A model generated the notes under the pieces. It had not been told where the DNA came from. It worked only from the letters and a program-made list of their open reading frames with translations, and did no database searches. The position numbers were made by a program, and so were the translations under genes. Shown piece after piece: positions 1-10,100 of a stretch of DNA of 64,000 nt. This stretch comes from VRUE01 sp963732225 (GTDB lineage: Bacteria > Actinomycetota > Thermoleophilia > Solirubrobacterales > 70-9): NCBI GenBank assembly GCA_963732225.1, contig CAVSYR010000004.1, forward strand, positions 91,654 through 155,653, given 5' to 3'. Each line of letters starts with the position of its first letter. Position 1 is the stretch's first letter.

Positions 1-877
1 GTTCGAGCCATGGTTCATGCCAAAACACCTGTCCAGCGCCCAGTTGCAGGTATTCGATGCCACCGCCCAACCGGATTTGGCCGCTGCGACCGTCGGGGGC
101 GATTACGCCCGAGCCGACGAAGGGAAATGTGAAGAGAGGGCCCGGCTGCCGTTCGCCTGGAGATATTGGATTGAGAGAAACGAAGAGACTGTCGAGCTTG
201 ACGATGAAGGCGGGGTCGGGCGTCAGGGTGGCGCGACCGACGGGCAGGATCGCGACGGTGGCGGGCTGGGCGGTGGAGCGCAGGGCGCCGAGCCGCTGGC
301 CGGCTTCGAAGACGCCGTGCAGGCGCAGCTTCTTGGCGAGGCGGGTGGCGAGCTTCGCCGAGAGGCGTAGGTCGCTGGCGGTGAAGCTCGAGCCGAAGCC
401 GGCCCGGGAAAAGCTGCGCTTCTTGGCGGCGGCCAGTTTGAGCTGACCGCCGCCGACCTTGGCGATCAGCGGTTCCGGCTTTGTTTTGACGACGATCTCG
501 CGCAGCGGGACGCGGTGGGCGCCGCGCTCGAAGACGAGGGCGCCTTCCTGGTCGATCTCGCCCTTTTGCTCGGCGGGGTCGAGGGCGCCGCCGGAGACCG
601 GCATCGTGTAGACGTGGCCGCTGCGCTTGGCGGGCGCCGTGGCCGTGAGCTCGACGCCGTGGGCGGCGAGCAGCCGGACGAAGCCCTTGTCGAGGGTCAG
701 CTTCGTGATGCCACCACCTAGAGGGTCGTAGGTGGCGTTCGCTGAGGGGGCGAACGTGAGGAGCGCTGTGGCGAGAACGCCACCTAGGAGGGCGGCGAAT
801 CGGCCGTGGCGGCGATTCGACCGGACGATGATTGGGGACGGCGGACCTTGGGCGTGGTTGGCAGGGCCCTCTGGCAA
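1..877 (-). CDS. HtaA-like secreted protein, C-terminus outside window
   Basis: The frame stays open from about 877 down to base 1, so the gene continues beyond the window. After a basic, hydrophobic N-terminus ('FAALLGGVLATALLTFAP') and a likely signal cleavage near 'SANA', the protein shows two copies of a beta-rich module. The first begins 'GGGITKLTLDKGFVRLLAA'; the second carries 'GGGIEYLQLGAGQVFWHEP'. This pattern resembles HtaA-type domains (haem-binding or surface proteins of actinobacteria), but haem binding is only inferred. No ATG or GTG lies at a convincing place. The only in-frame start I find is a TTG at 877 with a weak upstream site, so the start may be obscured by a base error. 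Confidence 0.55.
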   Translation of the reverse strand, partial: MPEGPANHAQGPPSPIIVRSNRRHGRFAALLGGVLATALLTFAPSANATYDPLGGGITKLTLDKGFVRLLAAHGVELTATAPAKRSGHVYTMPVSGGALDPAEQKGEIDQEGALVFERGAHRVPLREIVVKTKPEPLIAKVGGGQLKLAAAKKRSFSRAGFGSSFTASDLRLSAKLATRLAKKLRLHGVFEAGQRLGALRSTAQPATVAILPVGRATLTPDPAFIVKLDSLFVSLNPISPGERQPGPLFTFPFVGSGVIAPDGRSGQIRLGGGIEYLQLGAGQVFWHEPWLE

Positions 878-935
878 TCCCGGGGATGAGTCAGATTGCG
901 ACCCGGGATTGCCGGAGGGCTGGTTTTGAATAAAT

Positions 936-992
936 GCCGCATGTCCTCCGCTCCCGCTCGCTGACGCTCGCTCCCGCGTCCGGGCATGCGGC
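936..992. terminator. Hairpin between two minus-strand exported-protein genes
   Basis: Arms GCCGCATG (936-943) and CATGCGGC (985-992) are perfectly complementary. They enclose a GC-rich spacer with a repeated CGCTCGCT motif. The hairpin lies just downstream of the stop at 1054 on the minus strand, which suits a 3' stem-loop. There is no clear T tract. Confidence 0.35.
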
Positions 993-1053
993 TGCCCGTC
1001 AACCCTGTGAGGTTCACGCTGTGCAACCCGGGTCAGGTTTGCGGCTGGCGGGT

Positions 1054-1908
1054 TCATTCCTTGACCCCGCAGCTCTTGTCGACCTGGGCGCCGATGTTGC
1101 GGTTGGCGAAGGAGAAGGTCGCGTAGGCGAGGCGGACGGAAGTGCGGGAGGCGCCGGCGACGGCGGGACAGCCGGCGTTGAAGTAGCTCAGTTCGCGACC
1201 CTTGAAGCGGTATTTGCGCTTCAGGGTGAGCTTGATCCGATCAACGTAGCCCCAGCTGCCGAGCGCCTCGGGCAGCGAGGCGGAGAGCTCGGTGCCGTAG
1301 TAGCCGCTGTCGATGTGGCGGATCGAGAACGGGATCACGAAGCTGGTTGCGAAGGGGTGGGCGGTGAAGATATGGGCAAGGACGATCGGCTTGCCGTGGC
1401 GGCGGCCATTGAAGACGAGCAGGCGGCCCTGGGTCGGATAGGCGCCCTGGTCGGGCAAGACGATGTGGGCCCAGAACTGGCCCGAGCCGATCAGCGCGTC
1501 GCCGCAGTCATCGAGGGCGCGGGCGGTGGTCGCGGGCTGGATTTGGGCGATCCGGCAGGACGGCAGGCCCCGCGACTGCAGCAGCGCATGGCGGTTGACC
1601 CTGACCCGGAGCCCCTCGAGCTGGTCGGGAACGTCGCCGGATACCGGGGCGACATGGCCGGAGACGAGGATCGCGATCGGCGCTGTGCCGGTGCGGGGCA
1701 GCTTGTAGGGCTGAACCTGGGAGAGAAGGGTGATGCGGACGCTCCCCTGCTGCACCACCGCCGCTGAGGCAAAGCTGATCGCTGCAATCGAGACGATCAG
1801 CGCGCCGAGGGCGATCCACGATCGCCTCAGCCGGAGGACGCCGGCGGATTTCCCCCACCACGGGCGCCGGAGAGGCAATAGAGCCGCTGACGCTGCGGGC
1901 AATCTCAA
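1054..1908 (-). CDS. Secreted protein of unknown function (Solirubrobacterales-type)
   Basis: 284 aa. An N-terminal membrane-spanning signal ('SWIALGALIVSIAAISFASA') is followed by a mature region of about 230 aa that is likely extracellular. Landmarks are a 'GLPSCRIAQIQPATTARALD' stretch followed by 'CGDALIGSG', and two further cysteines near the C-terminus ('NAGCPAVAG', 'VDKSCGVKE') that could form disulfides. I recognise the style as a lineage-restricted exported family without a known role. The start given is a TTG at 1908; a start closer to the signal peptide is possible because about 27 residues precede the hydrophobic core. Its relative at 4319-7160 shares the secreted, family-specific character, but I could not establish homology. 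Confidence 0.7.
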   Translation of the reverse strand: MRLPAASAALLPLRRPWWGKSAGVLRLRRSWIALGALIVSIAAISFASAAVVQQGSVRITLLSQVQPYKLPRTGTAPIAILVSGHVAPVSGDVPDQLEGLRVRVNRHALLQSRGLPSCRIAQIQPATTARALDDCGDALIGSGQFWAHIVLPDQGAYPTQGRLLVFNGRRHGKPIVLAHIFTAHPFATSFVIPFSIRHIDSGYYGTELSASLPEALGSWGYVDRIKLTLKRKYRFKGRELSYFNAGCPAVAGASRTSVRLAYATFSFANRNIGAQVDKSCGVKE

Positions 1909-2434
1909 TGCGGGTCCCTACCTTCGTCGGATCGTTGTCGGAGTTTTGCCCAAACAAGGTGACCTCAGAGGAGCACCGGGCCGAACCCCCCGGACCATCC
2001 GCAGGACTCGTTTGCGAATGAGAACGGAAGCCTACCGCTAAGGGCAAGCTAGGCGTGGGGCCGGAGGGCAAAGGGCGGGTCTCTTTGGCTTGGTCGTCAG
2101 ATGGCCAGGCAATGCAAATTAGTGTTAATTGGATCGCGAACGTACCGGCCGGGTTGGGATCTCTGACTCGGTGGACAGGCCTCTGTAGAGAGGATGGCTC
2201 ACCAGTTGTCGACGAGTCTCGACGCCTGGGCGTCCACCGTGGCCACGACCTCTCGATCACTCGTGGCTGCAGCAGCGTGTGGTGGCTAATCTTGACCTCG
2301 GGCGCCTCCAGCTGATCAGCCACACGCCGGCGAGGGAGGTCGGGAAAGGCCGGATCGCGGATCTGAGCCGGCCCGCAGGAGATCGGAGGACGAAACCAGG
2401 TGGCAACACTCCCACCCGCCCTCAAGAGCCCGCC
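1909..2434. other. Intergenic stretch without a supported gene
   Basis: About 525 bases upstream of the secreted-protein gene at 1054-1908. Open frames here have no recognisable domain and no ribosome site. It probably holds the promoter of that gene, but I cannot pick one out. Confidence 0.4.
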
Positions 2435-2467
2435 GCCCCCCACCGCGACCTATTCGCGGTGGGGGGC
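2435..2467 (-). terminator. Perfect 13-bp stem-loop terminator
   Basis: Arm GCCCCCCACCGCG (2435-2447), loop of 7 nt, arm CGCGGTGGGGGGC (2455-2467). It starts about 30 nt past the stop codon of the minus-strand gene at 2499. No U tract follows on the minus strand, as is common for actinobacterial stem-loop terminators. Confidence 0.7.
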
Positions 2468-2498
2468 GACGGAGCTGGAATGGAACCGGTGCTTGGGG

Positions 2499-3533
2499 CT
2501 AGATTTTTTCCCCGTTGATGAACATCCCCACCTGTTTCAAGGAGCCGTCGAACGCGCGCAGGGACAGATTCGCGACGTATTCGCCGTCGGTGTAGGTTTT
2601 CGTACCGACTTCTTTCGTGCAGACCAGTTTATTGTTGCTGGTCATCGTGTATTCGATGCCGGCCAGCCCGATCTGGGCCTGCGCCGCGCGCAGAGCGCCT
2701 ACGCCGGTAGTCTGCAGCGCAACGCTCTGCAGTGCCTGCTGGGCACCGATTTTGATGACGCAAAGCGATGAGGAGACAGTGAGTTCGATGGCTTCGCCCG
2801 TTTTGTTGCAGGCAATGTCGAGCTTGCCGGTGTAGGCAGGGTCGGTGTTGTTTGCATTCAGCACATAGTGACATCCGTTCATCTGCACACTGGTGGCAAG
2901 CGTCCCCCCGGCCTTGCAGGTACCGGCATATCCAGCTGCCAGTGAAAGCGATGCCGTCGGCGCCGCCAATACCCCAGCGAAGGTCGCTTTGGTGCATTCG
3001 ACATTGCGGCTGAGGGCCGGAATTTTGAAGTATTCCTGAGCGCCGCCGATCGTCTGTTCGGTGTTCGCCAGCACCGAGGATGGGTATGTTTCCGCTCCGA
3101 ACTGGGGGACGTGTGCCGACGAGGTGGTGAAGGTTCTGTCTCCACCGTAGAAGACGCCCGTCGCCGTGATGAACGCGCCAATCCGGAAATGGTAGGTCGT
3201 GCTTGGTTTGAGATTGTCGACGTCTATGCTGACCGGGACGGGGGCTTTCGCTCCGGGGGGGATCGTGTAGCTTTCGGTTTCCGATCCGTAGGCTTCCGTC
3301 GTCCCATACTGGAACACATAGAAGGTTTCGTGGCCTCCGGTGTCGATCACTCCGTTGAGCGTTGCTCTCTTAGCGGTAGTCGCGCCGACGTTGGTCGCCG
3401 GTTCGGTGGTCGCCGGCGATTCGACGGCCTGGCTGAGAGTTGGAGTAAGCGCGAGCAGAAGCGCTACAGCCAAGACCAGCATTGTGGCCGCCAGATAGGC
3501 TGGAAGCTTGCTCCTCGTTTGAGTTCTCGACAT
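2499..3533 (-). CDS. Secreted FnIII-domain protein
   Basis: 344 aa from the ATG at 3533, chosen because AAGGGG lies 7 nt upstream and a signal peptide follows directly ('LAATMLVLAVALLLAL', cleavage near 'SQAVES'). An upstream in-frame start would add 23 residues ahead of the signal and is less likely. Residues about 45-125 form a fibronectin type III-like domain ('YVFQYGTTEAYGSE', 'LKPSTTYHFRIGA'), a unit repeated in the big NHL protein at 7157-11188. The C-terminal half is cysteine-bearing and beta-rich and has no family I can name. It is probably a surface or secreted binding protein and is transcribed alone, ending in the 13-bp stem-loop at 2435. Confidence 0.75.
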   Translation of the reverse strand: MSRTQTRSKLPAYLAATMLVLAVALLLALTPTLSQAVESPATTEPATNVGATTAKRATLNGVIDTGGHETFYVFQYGTTEAYGSETESYTIPPGAKAPVPVSIDVDNLKPSTTYHFRIGAFITATGVFYGGDRTFTTSSAHVPQFGAETYPSSVLANTEQTIGGAQEYFKIPALSRNVECTKATFAGVLAAPTASLSLAAGYAGTCKAGGTLATSVQMNGCHYVLNANNTDPAYTGKLDIACNKTGEAIELTVSSSLCVIKIGAQQALQSVALQTTGVGALRAAQAQIGLAGIEYTMTSNNKLVCTKEVGTKTYTDGEYVANLSLRAFDGSLKQVGMFINGEKI

Positions 3534-4318
3534 CAATTTCCCCTTCCTCGACGGTATGCCCGCCCAAGGGTAAAACTGCATGGACTGCACTAGGCTGACC
3601 AACTCTTAGGTCCGGCGCGGTGGCAATCTGTCTACTACTCTGGGCAGGACGTGCCAATATGCGCAAAGTGGCCTACGAATAGATGCGAAGTCGGGAAAAT
3701 CGGGCGATTTGTGTTCCAAGTCACCCGTCGAAGTAGTGCGGACTGACACCGAAGGAAGGTACGCGGCCGGGAGGTGATTGCAGTTGTTGTCAGATAGGTC
3801 AGTCGCGTCTGCACAGCGCCAGGTGGGACGGGTGGCCTGCGGTGCGTGAATCGTCCGGGTTGGACCGGAGCAGCGGCGCCCTCTGCTTGTCGAGATCCCC
3901 CGTATGGATACCTGCAGTAGGTGAGGTGAAGTGTGGAGAGAGTTGCGGAGCTGATGGTGGGAATCGGCCACGCCGGCCGAGCGAACCGGAGGTCTTGCGA
4001 TTCCCACTCGCTCTGGCCGCGTTTGAACGCCGATGCGGCGTGCCCGCCGCATTCTTCCGCATCAGGTCGAGTACGTTGAGACGCTAAGTCGCCTCGGAGT
4101 CGAAGGGGCTGCGGCGGTGTGGTTCGCTGGCGCCGGACAGGGTGCTGGGTGAGGTGCGCCGGGCGCCGCCGTGACGATGCGGTCCTCCGAAGAGGCTGAA
4201 ACTCGTATGGGGCGAGTGGGTCAGTCGCCGAGCGCGCATGGAGCGGCGCGATCAGCGCGGTGGGCAGAGTTGGGGCGCTGGGATAGGAGGCGAGCCCCGC
4301 TGTCGCGTGCTCTGTGTT
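3534..4318. other. 785-bp region without supported gene
   Basis: It lies between the start of the FnIII protein and the end of the frameshifted exported protein. Both strands carry short open frames with no domain or ribosome site. It presumably contains the promoter for the gene starting at 3533. I see no repeat or RNA gene. Confidence 0.4.
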
Positions 4319-7160
4319 TCAGGGTCGTGCCGTACGGTCCTGGCGGCGCTTGTGCTTGCAGCCCGTCGGCTTCAGTGGCGCCCGATAGTTCGAGACCTTG
4401 CCGTTGTGGCCTTTGAGCTTGACCGTGGCGAGGTGCTTGCCCTTGCAGATGTTGGTGCGAGTTTTCGAGCAGGCCCTTCGCGGCTCCGTCGAAGACGAAA
4501 TCGGCGGAGGTGACCGGGGCGTCGGGGACGACTTCGAAGGTGTTGCGGATGCCGCCGCCCTTGACCGAGTCGACGCGGCCGACGAGGGCGACGTTGATCT
4601 CTTGGTGGTGGAGGGCGGCGACCAGGTCGGGGAGCTTGTGTTCGGAGGAGCGCAGGTAGATCGGGCCTTCGAGCGGCCCTTCGAGGATCGGCGTGGTGGC
4701 CGAGACGTGGCCGTAGACCGAGGCGGCCGGGCACTTTTCGCCGGGGACCGCGCCTTCGCGGAACTGCACCCGGGTGCAGACGGTGCCGATGTGGGCGTTG
4801 TCGAGGAACTCGGAGCGAGGGCAGGGCGACCTGGGCGAAGGCGACGCCGGCTTCGCCGAAGCCATTCATCGCCAGATGGGCGCTGAGGCTCGGGTTGCCG
4901 CCGCGCTTGGTCGAGCCCTTGAGGCGTCAAGGTGAGCTTGGGCTTGAAGGGCAGGGCGGCGCAGTCGGCGGCCTGGAAGCGGGTCGAGACGACGAGCGGG
5001 TTGTCGTCGGCGCCGAGACGAAGTCAAGGCCCGAGCCGAGCACCGTGGAGGCGGTCGAGGTCGGTTCGCAGCTGGTCGGGTTGAAGGTGAATTCGGGGCG
5101 GTCGGTGTAGGCGCGGATGTCGCGCAGGTGGATCGGGATGCCCTTGATGATGTGGGGGATCGGGTCCGAGCCGGTCGAGTCGAGGAAGACTTCGCCGGTT
5201 TCGGGGTTGACGTCGATCGCCAAGCGGACGACGACGGTGCCGATGTCGAAGGGGCCGACCACGCCGGCGGTGATCGCGACGAGGCGAGACCGGGTGACCG
5301 TGGTAGGGGCCGGCGAGGTAGATCTTGCCGGGGGCGTAGGCGAGCGATGGCCCGACGCCGGCGCCGACGAGGGTGCGGCCGACCTGGGAGGCCGCCGGGC
5401 AGCTGGGGCTGTCGAGCTCTTCCTGGCCGCCGTGCGGTCCGGTCCTCGCCGTTGGCCGGCGGCGATCGCCGCATCGGAGCAGAAGGGGATGCCGGCGAGC
5501 TTGCCGAGCAGGCCCGGGGGCAGCTTGATCGAGAAGTGGGTGATCTCCTGTTCGGAGTCGGTGCGGGTGAGGCGGACGTTGAAGGGGCGAGAAGCGCCCG
5601 GCGGCGTTTGTTGAGGGTGCCGGCGTCGAGGTGCGGGTGGAAGGGCGGCAGGCCGCCGCTCGGGCAGGGGCCGGCGTCGGGGCCGGAGATGATCTGGAAG
5701 GCGGAGGTGGTGGTGATCGGCGGGCCGCCCGACCACGGGGTGAGCTCGGCGCTGGCGGTGTAGGTGCCGCAGCCGGGCGGGCTGCCAGCGGTGATCGGGC
5801 GCCCTCGCGGAAGTGGAGGCGGAAGTGGCAGAAGGGGAGCTGCGGCAGGTCGTCGGCGATGGTGGTGAGCTGGCCGGTCACCGGGTCGGGTTCGACCTTG
5901 AGCGCCTGCTTGATGACGATGCCCAGGGTCGGGTTCTTGATCACGACGTAGAGGGCGAGGAGGCTGTCCGAGTTGGTTTTCGTAGGGCTTGGCGATGAAG
6001 AGCGAGCCGTCGACGTTTTCTTCGAGCAGCGGGGTTTCGACTTCGACGGTGCCGATCTTGGAGGCGTCGGGGCAGCCGGCGCCGGGGGCCGAGAAGGCGC
6101 TCTCGCGGGCGAGGTCGGCTTCGCTGCAGACCTCGAGGCCTTCGGCCAGGGAGGGGTTGGTGGAGAAGCCCTCGGGCAGGGTGACGACGGCCTTCTTGAT
6201 GTCGGAGTCGGCGATCCCGGTGGGGTTGGTGAGGCCCTCGTCGTCGACGTCGAGGGAGAAGTCGAGGCCGGTGGGGCTGTTGGCGGCCTTGGTGGTGGGT
6301 TGGGCGGAGATCGTCGGCCCGAAGCCGAGTTTGGCGCAACCGCTGAAGCCGAGCGGGGTGACGGCGACCCCGGACGCTTCGGCGCCGGTGTTCCAGGCGC
6401 GGGCGGCAAATTCGCTGGTCAGGGCGCCGGTGCAGCTGCGGGGCGCGGTGAGGAACGGCTGTTTGAGCTGCTGCACGGGGCAGGTTGAGCCGTGCAGTTC
6501 CGCGCAGAGGCCGCGCTCGGCGTCGTGGGCGGGGTCGGAGGGATTGCCCCAAATCGTGATTCGGGAGCCGAAGAACTGGGTGATCTGAGAGGTGGCGTCG
6601 ACGCTGGCGAGGAGCCGATATGGCGGATCGGGGCTGACGCGTACGTCGATGATGACCGGGACGGCGACGACGAAGAAGCCGAGTCGGGCGGCGACCCCGG
6701 GAGGCGGGGGGAGGTTGTAGACGGCGGAGGTGTTGGCGTATCCCAGCGTGGGAGGCTCGGGTACGAAGTTGAGGTCGACGGCGGCGATGCCAACCGCGGT
6801 GGGGTCGGGGCAAGACCTTTCTCTTTCCTGGGATACCGTGGCGATGAAGGTAGCGGTAGGGCAGCGCGGAACCGCCGTCGGATCGCCGACCAAGCCCGGT
6901 GGCGAGGTTGCGGTGAGGTCCCTGAGTTCGCCTTCGGGAAGGAAATTGCCCGGTTTGGCTTCGAAGGTATTGAAGTTCACCGTGGTGGCGAAGCCGAAGG
7001 GATGGGAGCCGGCTTGCATGAGGGGATTGCCGTCGGGGCCCGGGAAGCTGACTTCGAGGCTCTTGAAGCCGAAGCTGGCCTGCGCCGCGCCCGAAAAACA
7101 GGTGGCGCCGGCCAGCGCGAGGAGAATTATCATGGTCAAAGCTGAGATGAATCGCCTCAT
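4319..7160 (-). CDS. Large secreted protein, many frameshifts
   Basis: About 940 aa. The ATG at 7160 overlaps the TGA of the upstream NHL gene (ATGA), so translation is probably coupled. A signal peptide follows ('ALTMIILLALAGATCFSGAA'), then a family-typical opening ('SLEVSFPGPDGNPLMQAGSH') and a repeated element where 'VTLPEGFSTNPSLAEGLEVC' matches a later 'IKLPPGLLGKLAGIPFCSD'. The coding frame moves at least eight times (for example near 5960, 5800, 5590, 5430, 5290, 5020, 4925, 4815 and 4470), yet recognisable sequence resumes each time and ends 'GCKHKRRQDRTARP'. A basic, cysteine-containing tail is shared with the NHL protein. Function is unknown; a cell-surface role is inferred. The shifts look like base-calling errors rather than decay. 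Confidence 0.7.
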
Positions 7161-10100
7161 CGGGCGGCCCTCCGCTTGTCGTTTGCTCGCCGATGGCGAT
7201 TGTGGGCGGCTCGCCGGTGCCGCTTGGCGACGCAGCGGCTCTTGCGGCGGACCTTGCCTTTGGGGCAGCTGGTCCTGGGGCCTTCGAGGACGTTGCCGGC
7301 CCCTTCGAAGCTGGCCGAGGCCGGGGTGGGGTCGTTGGGTGGGGCGGGGACGCCCTGGCAGGCTTCGCCTTCGCAGGCCGCGGGCGGGCTGGGTTCGGGT
7401 GGGAAGCCGCCGTCGATGCGGGCGTCGTAGATGTCGATCAGGCCGTCGTCTTGGGGCAGGAGGCTCGACTGGGTCTTGAAGAAGACGTCTGAGCCGTCGG
7501 TGGAGGCGTCGACGAAGGTGGAGTCGGCGGGGCTGCGGCCGGAGGAGATCAGGCTGAGGCAGCCGGCGGCGGCAGGGCTGTAGAGGTCCGCGCCCTTTTC
7601 GTGGCACTGCGCGGCGCCCGCGGCGCGCTGCCACTCGTAAACGTCGAGGGCGCCGTTGGTGTCGCGGAGGATCAGCGGGTCGGCGCTTTCGAAGAAGAGG
7701 CGGCGACCGTCGGTCGAGAGGACACTGGTGGGGTGGGTGCCGTTGAGCCAGCCGGGGATGGTGGCGGCGGTCCAATCAGTGACACTGCACGCTTTAGATG
7801 AGCAGAAGTTCTGCCCCATCGGGCGGGCGCCGTTGGGGTTACATGAAAGGCAGCGCAGCTTCGCTTCGCCGGCGTCATAGAGGTAGAGCTCGGTGTCGGG
7901 TTGGCCGCTGGCGGCGTCGTGGTTATCGTATTCGGTGAGCTGGGCGCGGGAGGCGAAGGCGAGGTCGGCGCCGCCGGGGCTGACGCGAGCGGAGAGGTGG
8001 CTCGGCGACTGATAGTTGATCAGGTCGTCGGGGGCCGTGGTGGCGATGAAGGCAAGGCCGCCACCCGGGCCGGCCTGGTGGAGGTAGAGGTTGGGCCGGC
8101 CGGCGACCGGAGAGCGGTGTTCGGCATTTTCGCCGGTGAGAGCTTCCGTGGAGAGGAAGTAGACGCGGGTGGTGTCCTCGGAGGCGCCGAGCAGGTTGAG
8201 CGCCTTGGGGGCGATCAGGGTGCTGGCGCCGGCTTCGCCGGCGAGGGCTCTGGCGAGGTCGAATTCGTAGAGGGCTTCCGTTCCGGCGCCTTCGGAGGCG
8301 GTGTAGATCGCGGTCGAGCCGTCGGGGGCGGCGGTGCGGAAGTGGGCGGCTGCCGATACCGCGAGGGTGCAGGCGCGGGCCGCTTCGGTGCATTTGCCGG
8401 CGAGGACTTTGCTCTGCCCCTGGCCGGCGTTGACGCGAACGTAGAGGATGCCGGAGCCGGAGCCGTTGGCCCCTTCGGTCGGCCCTTCGGTCCAGTAGAC
8501 GCGGGAGCCATCGGTGGAGAGGGCGTGGTAGACGGTATCTGCGCGTTGAGAGGCGGATTGCGTGCCCTGGGTGACACCCTCCCAGCATTTACTGACGCTC
8601 GGGGTGCCGTCGGGGAGGATGCAGAGGAGGCGGAGTTTGCCGCCGTTGGAGAGGTAGAGCTGTCTGGTGCAGCCTTCCTGCCCCTGTTCCACTTTGGTGC
8701 AGGGCACCGCGTCGGGGGTGAGGGCGCCGTTGGCGTAGAAGACGGCGTGGGTGCCATCGGGGGTGAGGTCCTGGGGGATCGGGAAGAACCATTCGGGATC
8801 GACTTTTTTGGGGACGGCGGTGGTGATCGCTTCATAGCTGCCCGCATCGGGGCCGCAGTTGTCGCGCCGGTAGATGTTGGGGTAGCCGGGAAGCGCTTTG
8901 GGGGCGAGCAGCGGTTCGGTCTCGGTCAGGACCAGGGCCGAGCAGAGGTCGCTGGAGAAGCGCCTGTACTGATCTTCGACCGCATAGTGGACGTTGTAGA
9001 AGGTGGGGCCTTCGCGGGGGGTGGAGATCGATTCGCTCTGCCAGCCCGCCGCGGCGCGGTGGGCGAGGTACTGGGCGGTGAAGGGAGCCGATTCGGGATC
9101 GGCGAAGGCGCGGTAGGAGGAGTAGGTGAGGCTCTGCCCGTCGGCAGCCGCCTGCTCGAGGCCGGTGCTGTCGGACAGGACGGAGATGATGTCGCCGCCG
9201 CCCTTCTGGACCGGGGAGACCATCTCGTAGGCACGGCAGTCGGGCAGGGCGGCGGAGGCGGCGGTGCGGAGGGCCTGGTTGGGGCAGGCGGTGAAGGCTT
9301 CGGCGGGGGGCGAGTAGGTGGAGATCGTGTGCTCGGAGCTGAATTTCGTGACGAAAGGGTCGGAGGCGAGGAGGCGGTAGTGGTAGGTGGTGCCCGGGGA
9401 TAGGGAGCTGAGCTGGGCGGCGGCGGCGCTGGGGGCTTCGCCGGAGCCGAAGTCGATCGGTTCCGCAGGGGCGGGAATGTCGCCGGCGTGGTCGAAGCCA
9501 TGGCCGGGGCCGGAGGCCTGCAGGTCTGCCTGGTAGGTCGCGTCGTCGACGTATTGGAAGTAGCCGGTGGCGGGGATCGTCAGCGGGTTCACTTCGGCGT
9601 GGAGAGTGGCGCTGTCGGTGTTGACCGCGGTGGCGAAGGTTGCGTCGATTTCAAGCGGCGCCTTGGTCGTGAAGGGAGCTCCCTCGGGGCCGGTGGAGAT
9701 ATGGCCTTCGGAGTCTTCGGCGATGGCGCGGTAGTGGTAGGCGGTTTCGGGTGCGAGGCATTCGTTGCCCGGTTCTTTCAGTTCGGTGGCGGGGAGGGGG
9801 CAGCCGATCAGGTTGCTGAGAGCGTGGGTTTCGAAGTCCGAGCCCGCCGCGGCGCCGGTGGTTTCGCGGGTCGCGGGGCTGGAGAAGCCCTCGCCGTTGT
9901 GTTCGAAGTCGGCCGCGTCGACGTACTGAAAGCGGTAGACGGTGGCCTTGCCCTCTGGGTTGACCTGGGTGTTGACGGTGGCCTTGGTGTTGCCGAGCGC
10001 GGTGGCCTTGGTGATGCCGGGATAGCCGAGGACAAGGGGGCCTGGCGGGGGGATCGGGATATGGAGGATGGAGCCGAGCTTGCTTCCGTCGGTGCTCTCG

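Noticed and set aside
4319..7160. Programmed frameshifting in the large exported protein
   Set aside because: There are too many shifts, at unrelated sites and without slippery sequences plus structures; homopolymer errors explain them better.
7901..9403. Long open frame of about 500 codons on the plus strand
   Set aside because: Antisense to the intact NHL/propeller gene; low-complexity Gly/Val/Glu composition typical of mirror frames in GC-rich DNA.
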